A DNA stretch of 40,670 nt, taken from assembly GCF_018070465.1 (NCBI RefSeq), contig NZ_JAGPXT010000038.1, positions 1-40,670 of the forward strand, written 5' to 3'. The position numbers and the translations under genes are program-made. Under the pieces are notes generated by a model. The model was given only the letters and a program-made list of their open reading frames with translations. It was not told the DNA's origin and did not search any database. The DNA comes from Micromonospora sp. C95 (GTDB lineage Bacteria > Actinomycetota > Actinomycetes > Mycobacteriales > Micromonosporaceae). Shown piece by piece: positions 14,508-23,856 of the stretch. Position 1 is the stretch's first letter; each line of letters starts with the position of its first letter.

Positions 14508-15923
14508 ATGAAGAATCTCGTACATCCGAGCGGTTCTCCGCGACGACGTTGGTCGACCATGCGGGCGCTGGCGGTCGGGTTGCTGGTGGCCGGCACGGTG
14601 CTCGTGCCCACCGGCGCCGCCAACGCGGGCACCACGCTGGGCACCTCGGCGGCGGAGAAGGGCCGCTACTTCGGTGCCGCCGTCGGCACGTACAAGTTCA
14701 ACGACAACACGTACATGACGGTGCTGAACCGCGAGTTCAACAGCCTGGTCGCCGAGAACGAGATGAAGTGGGACGCGACCGAGCCGCAGCGGGGCGTGTT
14801 CAACTTCAGCGCCGGTGACCGCATCGTCAACCACGCCCGTTCCCGGGGGATGAAGGTGCGCGGGCACACCCTGCTGTGGCACGCCCAGCAGCCCGGCTGG
14901 GCGCAGGGCCTGTCCGGCGGTGACCTGCGCAACGCCGCCATCAACCACGTCACCCAGGTGGCCAGCCACTTCCGGGGACAGATCTACTCGTGGGACGTGG
15001 TCAACGAGGCGTTCGCCGACGGTGGCAGCGGCGCGCGGCGGGACTCGAACCTGCAACGCACCGGCAACGACTGGATCGAGGCCGCGTTCCGGGCGGCCCG
15101 GGCGGCCGACCCCGGCGCGAAGCTCTGCTACAACGACTACAACACCGACGGCATCAACGCGAAGTCGACAGGCATCTACAACATGGTGCGCGACTTCAAG
15201 CAGCGCGGCGTGCCGATCGACTGCGTCGGCTTCCAGTCCCACCTGGGCACCACGATCGCCGGCGACTACCAGGCCAACCTGCAACGCTTCGCCGACCTGG
15301 GCGTGGACGTGGAGATCACCGAGCTGGACGTCACCCAGGGCGGCAACCAGGCCAACATCTACGCCACCGTCACCCGCGCCTGCCTGGCGATCTCGCGCTG
15401 CACCGGCATCACCGTGTGGGGCGTACGGGACTGTGACTCCTGGCGCGGCAGCGACAACGCCCTGCTGTTCGACTGCGCCGGCAACAAGAAGCCCGCGTAC
15501 ACGGCGGTCCTCGACGCCCTGAACGGCGGCACCACCCCGAACCCGACCGGCAACAGGTTCCGCAACGAAGGGTCCGGCCGGTGCCTGGACGTCAACGGCG
15601 CTAGTTCGGCGAACGGTGCCCAAATGATCATCTGGGACTGCCACAGCAACGCCAACCAGCAGTTCACCCAGAACGGGCGGGCGTTGCAGGTGATGGGCAA
15701 GTGCCTGGACGTGCCGAACAACGCCGCCGCCGGCACCCGGGTGCAGATCTACGACTGCCACGGTGGGGCGAACCAGCAGTGGAACGTCAACAGCAACGGC
15801 ACGATCAGCAACGCGCAGACGGGGCTCTGCCTGGACGTCAACGGCGCCGCCACCGCCAACGGCTCCGCGGTGATCGTGTGGGGCTGCCACGGCGGCGCCA
15901 ACCAGCGCTGGGCTCGGGCCTGA
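14508..15923 (+). CDS. Secreted GH10 endo-1,4-beta-xylanase with CBM13
   Basis: The 471-residue product has a signal peptide ending near ANAGTT. The GH10 barrel (about residues 45-335) contains FNSLVAENEMKWDATEP, RGHTLLWHAQQP, WDVVNEAF with acid/base Glu167, and EITELDV with nucleophile Glu272. After an Asn/Pro/Thr linker, a ricin-type beta-trefoil (CBM13, about 345-471) shows three CLDV/CLDVNG and QQF/QQW repeats. It should cleave xylan internally, with the trefoil binding xylan. ATG 14508 follows GGAAGG; a GTG at 14478 would add ten residues. A GH5 gene follows after 43 bp in the same operon. Confidence 0.95.
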   Translation: MKNLVHPSGSPRRRWSTMRALAVGLLVAGTVLVPTGAANAGTTLGTSAAEKGRYFGAAVGTYKFNDNTYMTVLNREFNSLVAENEMKWDATEPQRGVFNFSAGDRIVNHARSRGMKVRGHTLLWHAQQPGWAQGLSGGDLRNAAINHVTQVASHFRGQIYSWDVVNEAFADGGSGARRDSNLQRTGNDWIEAAFRAARAADPGAKLCYNDYNTDGINAKSTGIYNMVRDFKQRGVPIDCVGFQSHLGTTIAGDYQANLQRFADLGVDVEITELDVTQGGNQANIYATVTRACLAISRCTGITVWGVRDCDSWRGSDNALLFDCAGNKKPAYTAVLDALNGGTTPNPTGNRFRNEGSGRCLDVNGASSANGAQMIIWDCHSNANQQFTQNGRALQVMGKCLDVPNNAAAGTRVQIYDCHGGANQQWNVNSNGTISNAQTGLCLDVNGAATANGSAVIVWGCHGGANQRWARA

Positions 15924-15966
15924 GCCGATGAGCGCGACAGTCGGCACCGCACAGAAGGGAACGACG

Positions 15967-17409
15967 ATGGTCAGATCCCGCTCGAACCGCTCGTTGCGCC
16001 GGATGCTCGCCTGCGCCCTGGCCGCTCTCGTTGCGGTGCCGACTGCCGTGCTCGGCGGTGCCGCACCGGCAGCCGCAGACACCAGCCAGTTCCGTGGTGT
16101 CAACTGGGCCAGGTTGGGTGACAACTTCCACGGCGGACCGCTGGTCCTGCACGGGCTGAGCAGCTCCGACAGCTACGCGACGGTGGTGGCCAAGGCCAAC
16201 GCGATCTACACCGGCTTCCAGAACAACCTGGGCGCCAACACCGTCCGGTTGCCGATCAACACCTACACCGTCGGTACGAGCTGGTGGAACGCGTACACCG
16301 GCGCGATCGACGCGGCCACCGCGAAGGGCCTCAGGGTCGTCCTCTCCTACTGGGACGACGGCGTGGCCGCAAGCGGCGGACGGATCGTCAACACCACCGC
16401 CTTCGACACCATGTGGAACACCGTGGTCGCCAGGTACGGCAGCAACGACCTGGTGTACTTCGAGCCGATGAACGAGCCCGGCGGGCACAGCGCCGCGGAC
16501 TGGGCCAACGTGGTGAACAACTGGCTCACCGCCCGTCCGGCGGTCCCGCGCCACCGGGTCTTCGTCAGTGGTGCGGGTCTGAACACCGACATCAGGTCGA
16601 TGTGTGCCGACCGCCGGCTCGACGGAACGATCGTGTCGCTGCACCACTACACCTTCTTCAGCGGCGCGAAGACCTACGACCAGTGGGTGACGTTCCTGCG
16701 GGACGCCATCGGCTCCTGCGCCGCCCGTACCGTCATGGACGAGTTCGGTGCGCCGATGGACACCGGGCTCAACTACCACGACGCCACCAGCACCGACAAC
16801 TTCGTGCGCTACTTCCGCGCCACCACCGACGTGCTGCGGGAACTGCGGATCGGCTCGATCTACTGGCCGGGCCTGGGCGGCAAGGTCACCGCCGGTCAGG
16901 GTGACGACTGGTACGCCATGCAGAAGCTGCACGGCACCGGCACCAACCTCACCCTGAGCACCCCCAACGCCAGCGGTCTCGACCGCCTCCGGTACGCCTG
17001 GGGCCTGACCGACGGAGGCACACCGGACCGGGTGAGCCGGCTCCGGAACGTCGGCACCGGGCAGTGCCTGGACATCCCCGGCGCCACCACCGCAAACATC
17101 CAGGTCCAGGTGTACGCCTGCAACGACACCGCCGCCCAGCGGTGGACCGTGACGGCCGGCGGGCAGATCACCGCCCTCGGCGGTCAACGGTGTCTCGACG
17201 CGTACAACCGGGGGACCGTGAACGGCACCGTCGTCGGCACGTACGCATGCAACGGCGGCGACAACCAGCGGTGGACGGTCGGCGGCGACGGCACCATCCG
17301 CGGCGCGCAGTCCGGCCTCTGCCTGGACGTGAACACCGCCACGGCCAAGGTCCAGCTCTGGTCCTGCTGGGGCGGCGACAACCAGAAGTGGCAGGTACAG
17401 AACGCCTGA
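15967..17409 (+). CDS. Secreted GH5-family glycosidase with CBM13
   Basis: The 480-residue product has a signal peptide ending near AAPAAADT. The GH5 barrel begins RGVNWARLGDNFHGG and has YFEPMNEPGGH with acid/base Glu170 and VMDEFGAP with nucleophile Glu259. A CBM13 trefoil (about 357-480) has QCLDIPGA, RCLDAYN and LCLDVN repeats with QRW/QKW. The substrate could be cellulose, xylan, mannan or another beta-glycan; the GH5 subfamily cannot be fixed by eye. ATG 15967 follows GAAGGGA. It sits between the GH10 xylanase and a beta-helix enzyme, which favours a hemicellulose target. Confidence 0.9.
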   Translation: MVRSRSNRSLRRMLACALAALVAVPTAVLGGAAPAAADTSQFRGVNWARLGDNFHGGPLVLHGLSSSDSYATVVAKANAIYTGFQNNLGANTVRLPINTYTVGTSWWNAYTGAIDAATAKGLRVVLSYWDDGVAASGGRIVNTTAFDTMWNTVVARYGSNDLVYFEPMNEPGGHSAADWANVVNNWLTARPAVPRHRVFVSGAGLNTDIRSMCADRRLDGTIVSLHHYTFFSGAKTYDQWVTFLRDAIGSCAARTVMDEFGAPMDTGLNYHDATSTDNFVRYFRATTDVLRELRIGSIYWPGLGGKVTAGQGDDWYAMQKLHGTGTNLTLSTPNASGLDRLRYAWGLTDGGTPDRVSRLRNVGTGQCLDIPGATTANIQVQVYACNDTAAQRWTVTAGGQITALGGQRCLDAYNRGTVNGTVVGTYACNGGDNQRWTVGGDGTIRGAQSGLCLDVNTATAKVQLWSCWGGDNQKWQVQNA

Positions 17410-17555
17410 CCCGGCATTCGTCAGCAACGGTCGTGCCGTCCGTACCGACAAGGCGGCGCAGAAGGTCAATGGCTTCCGGGACGGTCCGACTGTCACGCGC
17501 AGGGGCGCATCGCCTCGGCGGGGCACGGGCCGTCGCGGACGTGGAGGGAGAAGAG

Positions 17556-20252
17556 ATGAGATCCGTTGTCCATGCCGGGAAAGGTTGCCTACTCGCGCTG
17601 GGGGTGTTCGTCTCCGCCGCGGTGCCGGCCGTGATCGCAGATCAGGCGCCGGCTCTGGCCGCGGTCCAGGAGACGCTTCACGTCGCACCGAACGGGAACG
17701 ACGCCAACCCCGGCACGCTCGCCGCGCCGTTCCGGACGCTCCAACGCGCGCGGGACGTGGTCCGCACGAAGACCGCGAGCATGACCGGCGACATCCAGGT
17801 CTACCTTCGCGGTGGTAGCTATCCGGTGACCAGCACGATCGAGTTCGGGGCCAGCGACTCCGGCGCCAACGGCCATCGGGTGATCTACTCGGCGTACCCC
17901 GACGAGACGCCGGTGCTTGAGGCCGGTGTGCAGGTGACCGGCTGGACCCAGCACAGCGGCAACATCTGGAAGGCCCCGCTCGACCGGGCCAACAAGCTGC
18001 GGGCGCTCTACGTCAACGGCCAGCGGGCCCACATGGCGGCCAAGACGATCACCTCGGCGGGTTGCCACGGCACGTACACCATCACCGCGGGACAGGCCGA
18101 CTGGGCGTGGGAGTCGGGCTCGCAGTGTGCGGGCGCGAGGTACAACCCGGCTGATTTTCCGTCGATCTCCCGCAACCAGGAGGACATCGAGATCGAGACG
18201 GGCACCACCTGGACCACGGCCATCGTGGGAGTTCGCCAGGTGACCACGAGTGGTGACGGTCAGAGTCGTATCGCGCTGTTCCAGCAGCCGGGTGCCGCCA
18301 TCGCCCAGGGGGCGTTCAACGGCAACGCCCAGATCAACGGTAGCCACAAGGTGATGAACGCCTACGAGTTCCTGGACGCGCCCGGCGAGTTCTACTTCGA
18401 CAAGTCCAGCCGAACGCTCTACTACTACAAGGCCGGCAGCGACAACATGTCCACCGCGTCGGTCTTCGCACCCAACAACGTGACCACCGTGCTGCGGGTC
18501 GCCGGCACCTCGACAAGCAACCAGGCGCGAAACATCACGTTCTCCGGGCTCACCGTGCGGCACTCCGACTGGAACCTGTTCAACGTCGCCGGCTCGGTGT
18601 ACAAGCAGGCCCAGCAGGGCAATCTCGGCGCCCAGGCGTACGCGCGCGGCAACTTCCACGTCTACTACTACCGCAACGTCGACCTCACCCCCGGCATCAT
18701 CCACCTGCAGAACGCCAACGCGATCCGGTTGGAGCGCAACCGGATCGCGCACACCGGGGCCGACGGGATCACCCTGGTCAACGACGTGACGAACACGCAG
18801 TTGATCGGCAACTACACCAACGACATCGCCGGAACGGCGATAAGCGTGGGTCACCCGCAGCACGTCTACATCGGCGATCACACGTCGAGCAACCGCGAGA
18901 AGTACCCGGCTCAGGTCGAAGGGCTGCCGAAGAACATCGAGATCAGGAACAACTACATCCACGACAGCTCGGTGCTGTTCAACGGGCACGGCGCGGTCGC
19001 GGCGTACTTCGCCGACACCCTCACGGTGCAGCACAACCGCATCGAGAAGGCCCCGTGGGCGGGCATCACGATGGGTTGGGGATGGTGGAACTTCGACGGA
19101 TCCTCAGGGTCGATCGCGCCCAACCGGCCGACCACCACGGCGAAGAACAACACCATCAGTCACAACCACATCATCGACACGGTGCAACGGCTCAGCGATA
19201 CGGCGCCCATCTACACGCTTGGCAGCCAGCCGGGCACCACGATCCACGACAACTATTTCCAGGGTGTGCCGGCCGGCCACAAGTACGGACTCCACCCGGA
19301 CGAGGGCTCGGCGTTCATCACCTTCCGGGACAACGTCCTGAGCGTGGACAAGAACATCACCTGGATGATCAACTCAGACGACTTCGGGCGTAAGCACGAT
19401 CTGAGCATCACCTCCACGTACGGTCCGATCAACAAGGTCTCCAACAAGAACCTGCCCAACAGCACCATCCACGACATCCTCGTCTCCGCCGACTACGTCT
19501 GGCCGGCGGCGGCCTACGGGATCGCGGTCAACTCCGGGCTGCAGGACTCGTACCGGGACATCACCCAGCCGCGCAACCTGCCGATGCAGGACTACGTCCT
19601 ACCGGCGAGCACGTTCGTCGGCAGCGGCACGAACTCGATCCCGATCCGCAGCAGCGGCGACCCGTCCAGGTCGCTCTGGCTGGCCCCGTCCGGCACCACA
19701 AGTTTCGCCGCCGGCCCGACGATGACCAGGGCGGACGGCAACGCCACCACCATCGCGGTGCCGACGACGTCGGGTGACTACCGGCTCTACGTCGTCGACG
19801 CGCAGGGCAGTCGGTCGGCCGAGTCGAAGTCGCTCGTCCGGCGGCAGGGCACCGGCGGTACGCCCGACACCCAGCTCGTCGGCGGCCAGTCCGGCCGCTG
19901 CATCGAGGTCCCCGGCGCCACCACCACGAACGGCACCCAGACGCAGCTGTGGGACTGCTCCGGCGGCTCGCACCAGCGCTGGACCTACACCGCGAGCAAG
20001 CAGTTCACCGTGTACGGCAACAAGTGCCTGGACGCCAACGGTGCCGGTACCACAAACGGCACCACGGTCATCATCTGGGACTGCCACGGCGGTCTCAACC
20101 AGCAGTGGAACGTCAACGCCAACGGCACCATCACGAACGTCCAGTCCGGACTGTGCCTGGACGCCAACGGCGCCGCCACCGCCAACGGAACAAAGATCAT
20201 TCTCTGGTCCTGCAACGGCGGCGCGAACCAGCAGTGGAGTCGTCGCAGCTGA
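17556..20252 (+). CDS. Secreted right-handed beta-helix enzyme with CBM13 (GH141-like?)
   Basis: The 898-residue product has a signal peptide, then the entry motif HVAPNGNDANPGTLAAPFRT with LQRARDVVR. This is typical of parallel beta-helix proteins of the GH141/GH120-like groups. Beta-helix coils follow (NITFSGLTVRHSDW, IRLERNRIAHTGADGITLVN, IEIRNNYIHDSS, LTVQHNRIEKAPWAGITMGW, NTISHNHIIDT). A small beta domain and a C-terminal CBM13 trefoil (about 770-898) complete it. The C-terminal repeat is nearly the same as in the GH10 xylanase. Family placement is from memory of the motif; the catalytic pair was not assigned. Position after GH10 and GH5 suggests xylan or pectin side-chain removal. ATG 17556 follows GGAGGGAG. 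Confidence 0.8.
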   Translation: MRSVVHAGKGCLLALGVFVSAAVPAVIADQAPALAAVQETLHVAPNGNDANPGTLAAPFRTLQRARDVVRTKTASMTGDIQVYLRGGSYPVTSTIEFGASDSGANGHRVIYSAYPDETPVLEAGVQVTGWTQHSGNIWKAPLDRANKLRALYVNGQRAHMAAKTITSAGCHGTYTITAGQADWAWESGSQCAGARYNPADFPSISRNQEDIEIETGTTWTTAIVGVRQVTTSGDGQSRIALFQQPGAAIAQGAFNGNAQINGSHKVMNAYEFLDAPGEFYFDKSSRTLYYYKAGSDNMSTASVFAPNNVTTVLRVAGTSTSNQARNITFSGLTVRHSDWNLFNVAGSVYKQAQQGNLGAQAYARGNFHVYYYRNVDLTPGIIHLQNANAIRLERNRIAHTGADGITLVNDVTNTQLIGNYTNDIAGTAISVGHPQHVYIGDHTSSNREKYPAQVEGLPKNIEIRNNYIHDSSVLFNGHGAVAAYFADTLTVQHNRIEKAPWAGITMGWGWWNFDGSSGSIAPNRPTTTAKNNTISHNHIIDTVQRLSDTAPIYTLGSQPGTTIHDNYFQGVPAGHKYGLHPDEGSAFITFRDNVLSVDKNITWMINSDDFGRKHDLSITSTYGPINKVSNKNLPNSTIHDILVSADYVWPAAAYGIAVNSGLQDSYRDITQPRNLPMQDYVLPASTFVGSGTNSIPIRSSGDPSRSLWLAPSGTTSFAAGPTMTRADGNATTIAVPTTSGDYRLYVVDAQGSRSAESKSLVRRQGTGGTPDTQLVGGQSGRCIEVPGATTTNGTQTQLWDCSGGSHQRWTYTASKQFTVYGNKCLDANGAGTTNGTTVIIWDCHGGLNQQWNVNANGTITNVQSGLCLDANGAATANGTKIILWSCNGGANQQWSRRS

Positions 20253-20263
20253 GAGCCGCATCC

Positions 20264-20298
20264 GGAGGGGCCAGGCACCGGTGGTGCCTGGCCCCTCC
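20264..20298 (+). terminator. Strong terminator hairpin ending the glycosidase operon
   Basis: A perfect 16-bp GC-rich stem (GGAGGGGCCAGGCACC and its complement) with loop GGT starts 12 bp after the beta-helix gene stop. Confidence 0.85.
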
Positions 20299-20374
20299 GA
20301 CGTAGGAAGGCGCAGCGTGCGGAGGAACCGACGCCCTGGACGAGGCGTGGGTGAGCTGGCACCATGTGCCGATC

Positions 20375-21265
20375 ATGAAGCGGACCCGGATGGAGAACCT
20401 GGTGAACAGCTTGTGGTCGGGGCCGGGCGGGCTGCCGGGGCGATCGGGTGTTCGCGCGGTGGGCAGGATGGCCGTGGCGGCAGGTGTGGCGGTCGCGTTG
20501 GCCGTGGCGGCCGGCTGCGCCGACGCGGGGTCGCCAGCGTCGGCTCCGAGCCCGTCGGCGAGCGCGGCGGAGCAGGACCTGCACACGTGGCTGCACGAGG
20601 GTGCGAAGAAGGTCGGTCAGGACACCTACTCGTCTCGTTTGAGCATGACACGCCGGGACGTCGAGGGAGCTTCGGTCAGTACGAGAGTCGAGATGACGGT
20701 GGATCCGGCCAGGCGCCGGAGCGACATGAGCATCCACTTCCCCATTCAGCAACCCGGCCACTTTCAGTGGATCGAGATCAAGACCGTCGACGAGGAGAGT
20801 TGGGCGCGGTTCTTCGGCTTCGGGGCGCCTCCCGAGAGATGGCTACCGGTCGACCTGCCGCGGCTGCTGGGTGAGGACTCCTCGATCTTCATCGGTACGC
20901 AGGCGACGGACGACCTTCAGGAACTGGTGAAGACGTCGGTCGAGCTGCGGCTGGTCACCGAACGAGCCGTTCGTGGTGTCCTCGACCTCCGTCGACTCCC
21001 GGACCTGACCGTCGAGCTGCGTGAAGAATTGCCGGGAACGAACACGATGGTGCCCTTCGACGCCACCCTCGACGCGCAGGGCCGGCTCACGAACCTGACG
21101 CTGCACTTCGATCAGGTGGAAGCGGGCGCTGGTAGGTGGCAGTTTCTCTACCACTCGTTCGGTCGGCGACAGCCGATCGAACCGCCACCCGCCAAGGACG
21201 TACTCGATCCGGACGACCTCGACCCGCAACTGCTTGTCGGGCTGCGTGACGTCGGCTGGTTGTAG
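20375..21265 (+). CDS. Lipoprotein, LppX/LprAFG-like
   Basis: The 296-residue product has a lipoprotein signal (VALAVAAGC, Cys at about residue 49) followed by a Ser/Pro/Ala linker. The alpha/beta domain pattern recalls actinobacterial LppX/LprG lipoproteins: WLHEGAKKVGQDTYSSRLSM, MTVDPARRRSDMSI, a WIEIKTVDEESWARF strand and VPFDATLDAQGRLTNLTLHF. Those relatives carry lipids or sense the envelope; the function here is unknown. The N-terminus is uncertain. ATG 20375 gives a long basic leader, and ATG 20468 lies just before the hydrophobic core. It lies downstream of a terminator, so it has its own promoter. Confidence 0.7.
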   Translation: MKRTRMENLVNSLWSGPGGLPGRSGVRAVGRMAVAAGVAVALAVAAGCADAGSPASAPSPSASAAEQDLHTWLHEGAKKVGQDTYSSRLSMTRRDVEGASVSTRVEMTVDPARRRSDMSIHFPIQQPGHFQWIEIKTVDEESWARFFGFGAPPERWLPVDLPRLLGEDSSIFIGTQATDDLQELVKTSVELRLVTERAVRGVLDLRRLPDLTVELREELPGTNTMVPFDATLDAQGRLTNLTLHFDQVEAGAGRWQFLYHSFGRRQPIEPPPAKDVLDPDDLDPQLLVGLRDVGWL

Positions 21266-21304
21266 GCAGGCCGCCGCCACCCCCACCGCCGGGACTGCCG
21301 CGTC

Positions 21305-21310
21305 TACGAT
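21305..21310 (+). promoter_or_regulatory. Putative -10 of a leaderless transcript
   Basis: TACGAT ends six bases before the GTG at 21317, and no Shine-Dalgarno is present. This is the same geometry as at orn, vapB and the ATPase operon. Confidence 0.45.
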
Positions 21311-21316
21311 CGGCCG

Positions 21317-22126
21317 GTGGCCCGACCCCTCGACCGCATCGCCCTCATCTCCGACGTCCACGGCAACCTGACCGCGCTTGAGGCGGTGCTCGCCGACATC
21401 GACGCACGCGGCATCGAGCGGATCTTCAACCTCGGCGACTACGTCGGTAAGGGACCGCGTGGCCGCGAGGTGATCGAGGTCTGCCGGGAGCGCTGCGAGG
21501 TCAACATCCTCGGCAACTGGGACGACCTCCTCCCTGACCCGGATCGGACCTACGACAGCGAGGCGATGGCCTGGTGGTTGGCGCAGCTCGCCGACGGCCA
21601 GGGTGACTGGCTGCGCGGCCTGCCGTTCAGCCACGACTTCCTGCTCAGCGGGCGACGGGTGCGCCTCTTCCACGCCTCGGCGACGAGCGTGCACCGTCGG
21701 GTGCGGTTCGACCACGACGAGGCCGAGTTCCTCGGCATGTTCGCCAACACGCCAGCCACCGGCGACGGGCCGGAGCCCTCGGTGGTGGGCTACGGCGACA
21801 CGCACGATCCGTTCTACGAGGTGGATCGCGAGCGCCGCACGCTGTTCAACACCGGCAGCGTCGGCAACGCGATGGACGACCAGACCCCGGTCTACGTGAT
21901 CCTCGAAGGTGTCGTCGACGCGGAGTCCGACGCGCCGTTCTCGATCCAGTTCGTTCGCGTGCCGTACGACGTCGAGGCCGAGCTGGCCGTGGCGGCCCGG
22001 CTGGGCATGCCCGAGTTGGCGGAGTACGTCTCCGAGCTGCGGCACGGCGTCTACCGGGGCGAGATGCACGCTCCGGACGGACCGCAATACCACCGCCGGC
22101 CGGCACCACGACAACCGGCCGCGTGA
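21317..22126 (+). CDS. Calcineurin-like metallophosphoesterase (YfcE type)
   Basis: The 269-residue cytoplasmic phosphodiesterase or phosphatase has the two-metal motifs in order: SDVHGN near the start, GDYVGKGP, GNWDD in place of the usual GNHD, LFHAS, and GDTHDP followed by FNTGSVGNAMD. The His-to-Trp change in GNWDD occurs in some YfcE-type members. The natural substrate is unknown. GTG 21317 starts just before the first strand (RIALISDVHGN), as expected. It sits between a lipoprotein gene and an oxidoreductase with no clear operon link; 83 bp separate it from the next gene. Confidence 0.9.
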   Translation: MARPLDRIALISDVHGNLTALEAVLADIDARGIERIFNLGDYVGKGPRGREVIEVCRERCEVNILGNWDDLLPDPDRTYDSEAMAWWLAQLADGQGDWLRGLPFSHDFLLSGRRVRLFHASATSVHRRVRFDHDEAEFLGMFANTPATGDGPEPSVVGYGDTHDPFYEVDRERRTLFNTGSVGNAMDDQTPVYVILEGVVDAESDAPFSIQFVRVPYDVEAELAVAARLGMPELAEYVSELRHGVYRGEMHAPDGPQYHRRPAPRQPAA

Positions 22127-22209
22127 CCGGTCCGGTACGACCGACCGGATGGCCCGGCGGTGACAGTGAATGAGCGAGAAAGGCGAGTACGTGGCGCGAG
22201 AATGACGGT

Positions 22210-23184
22210 ATGCGTGCCGCCTACATCGAGGGCCCCGGTCCGGCCGACGACATCCGGTACGGGGACCTGCCGCCGTCACGTCCCGGTCCGACCGATGTCC
22301 TCGTCGACGTCCTGGCGACGACAGTCAACCCGGTCGACACCTTCGTGCGTTCCGGGGCGTACCCGACGCCGTTGCCGTTGCCCTTCATCGTCGGCCGTGA
22401 CCTGGTCGGGCGGGTGACGGCGCCGGGGTCCGGGGTGAGCGGCTTCGGCGTCGGTGACCTGGTGTGGTGCAACAGCCTCGGGCACGACGGCCGGCAGGGC
22501 AGCGCCGCCGAGCAGGCCGTCGTGCCGGCGGATCGGCTGTACCGACTTCCGGCGGGGGTCGATCCGGCGGTCGCGGTGGCCGTGCTGCACCCTGCCGCCA
22601 CCGCCTACCTGGGTCTTGTGGTGCATGGGCAGTTGCGGGTCGGGGAAACCGTGTTGGTGGGCGGTGGCGGCGGAAACGTCGGCTCGGCACTTGTGGCGCT
22701 CGCGAGGGCGGCCGGTGCCCGCGTCGTGGCCACCGCGTCCGCCGCGGACGCCGAGTACTGCCGGCAGCTCGGGGCCGCAGAGGTTCTCGACTACCGGGAG
22801 CCCGATCTGATCGGTCGGTTGAGGTCGGTGTGCCCTGACGGTATCGACCTGCACCTCGACACGTCGGGACGGAACGATCTCGAATCGATCGTCGACCTGA
22901 TCCGGATACGTGGCCGGATCGTGTTGCTGGCGGGACCCCGCGCCAGGCCGGTACTGCCCGCCGGCCCCCTCTACCTGAACGATCGCACGGTCACCGGCTT
23001 CGTCATCTCCCGCGCCACCACTGCCGAGTTGGCCGCGGCTGCCGGCACCGTCAACCGGATGCTTCTCGCCGGGGAGCTGGCACCACGCGGCATGGTACGG
23101 ATGCCGCTGTCGGGGGTCGCCGAGGCGCACCGGATGATCGAGCAGGGTGAGCTGCGCGGACGGCGGGCCGTCATCACCCCGTGA
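22210..23184 (+). CDS. MDR-family NAD(P)H oxidoreductase, quinone-reductase type
   Basis: The 324-residue zinc-independent medium-chain dehydrogenase starts MRAAYIEGPGPADDIRYGD with the GroES-like domain (TVNPVDTFVRSGAYP, FIVGRDLVGRV, GFGVGDLVWC). It continues with the Rossmann motif VLVGGGGGNVGSALVALARA. The structural-zinc cysteines of alcohol dehydrogenases are absent, so a quinone or enone reductase is likely. The C-terminus has the family end GVAEAHRMIEQGELRGRRAV. ATG 22210 lacks a clear ribosome site. The next gene, a TetR regulator, is convergent 27 bp away. Confidence 0.9.
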   Translation: MRAAYIEGPGPADDIRYGDLPPSRPGPTDVLVDVLATTVNPVDTFVRSGAYPTPLPLPFIVGRDLVGRVTAPGSGVSGFGVGDLVWCNSLGHDGRQGSAAEQAVVPADRLYRLPAGVDPAVAVAVLHPAATAYLGLVVHGQLRVGETVLVGGGGGNVGSALVALARAAGARVVATASAADAEYCRQLGAAEVLDYREPDLIGRLRSVCPDGIDLHLDTSGRNDLESIVDLIRIRGRIVLLAGPRARPVLPAGPLYLNDRTVTGFVISRATTAELAAAAGTVNRMLLAGELAPRGMVRMPLSGVAEAHRMIEQGELRGRRAVITP

Positions 23185-23211
23185 GCGGGCGGCCCCGCGT
23201 GGTGTGCGTCG

Positions 23212-23805
23212 TCACGGTTCGAGAGCCGTGTCGAGCATCTCGACGAGGTGCTCGGCTGCCGCCGCCGTGTCGTAGTCGGGGTCGTGGAGCTGTTCGGCGA
23301 CGATCGCGTCGATGCCGCCCCCGACGATGATCGCCGTCGTGCGCGTGTCGATGTCGTCGTCGCCGCCGCGTGCGACCCGCGCCGCGTCGATGAGTTCGGC
23401 CAGGGGACGCCAACGGGCGGCCGGATCGTGGTCGCCGTCGTCGTGCACCATCGCCTCGATGATCATGCGAGTGTGTCGCGGATGCTCCCGTAGGTGTCCC
23501 ACCATCGACCTGACGTACGCGGCGGGCCGGTTCGCGGTGTCGGCGGCCTCGACCGCGGCGGCGACGGCTGCGACAAGGGCGGCGAGGGCGTGCTCGTGGG
23601 CGGCGCGTACGACGGCGGCCTTGGTGGGGAAGTGGTAGAGCACGGCGGCCTTGGTGATGCCGGCGCGCTCGGCGATGGCGGCCAGTGAGGCGCCCGCGTA
23701 GCCCCGGTCGGCGACCAGCTCGATGGTGACCTCGATCAGCTGGGCGCGGCGGGCGCGCTCGATCAGGGTCAGTCCGGCCGTCGCGCCCGCTCGTCTGCTT
23801 GTCAC
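23212..23805 (-). CDS. TetR-family transcriptional regulator
   Basis: The 197-residue product has an N-terminal TetR helix-turn-helix: RRAQLIEVTIELVADRGYAG, ASLAAIAERAGITKAAVLYH and FPTKAAVVRAA. A helical ligand domain follows. The GTG at 23805 faces the hydrolase gene. Two palindromes (23818-23827 and 23838-23847) lie in the 51-bp gap, so it most likely represses itself and the hydrolase. The effector is unknown, perhaps a hydrolase substrate. Confidence 0.92.
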   Translation of the reverse strand: MTSRRAGATAGLTLIERARRAQLIEVTIELVADRGYAGASLAAIAERAGITKAAVLYHFPTKAAVVRAAHEHALAALVAAVAAAVEAADTANRPAAYVRSMVGHLREHPRHTRMIIEAMVHDDGDHDPAARWRPLAELIDAARVARGGDDDIDTRTTAIIVGGGIDAIVAEQLHDPDYDTAAAAEHLVEMLDTALEP

Positions 23806-23817
23806 CCGCCAGATTCT

Positions 23818-23847
23818 ACCGTACGGTCGAAAAATCTACCGATCGGT
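23818..23847. promoter_or_regulatory. Twin TetR operator
   Basis: ACCGTACGGT (23818-23827) and ACCGATCGGT (23838-23847) are perfect 10-bp palindromes, each preceded by TCT. Their centres are 20 bp apart, about two helical turns. They fill the TetR/hydrolase divergent gap, so two dimers could bind the same DNA face and shut off both promoters. Confidence 0.75.
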
Positions 23848-23856
23848 TAGGAGGGT

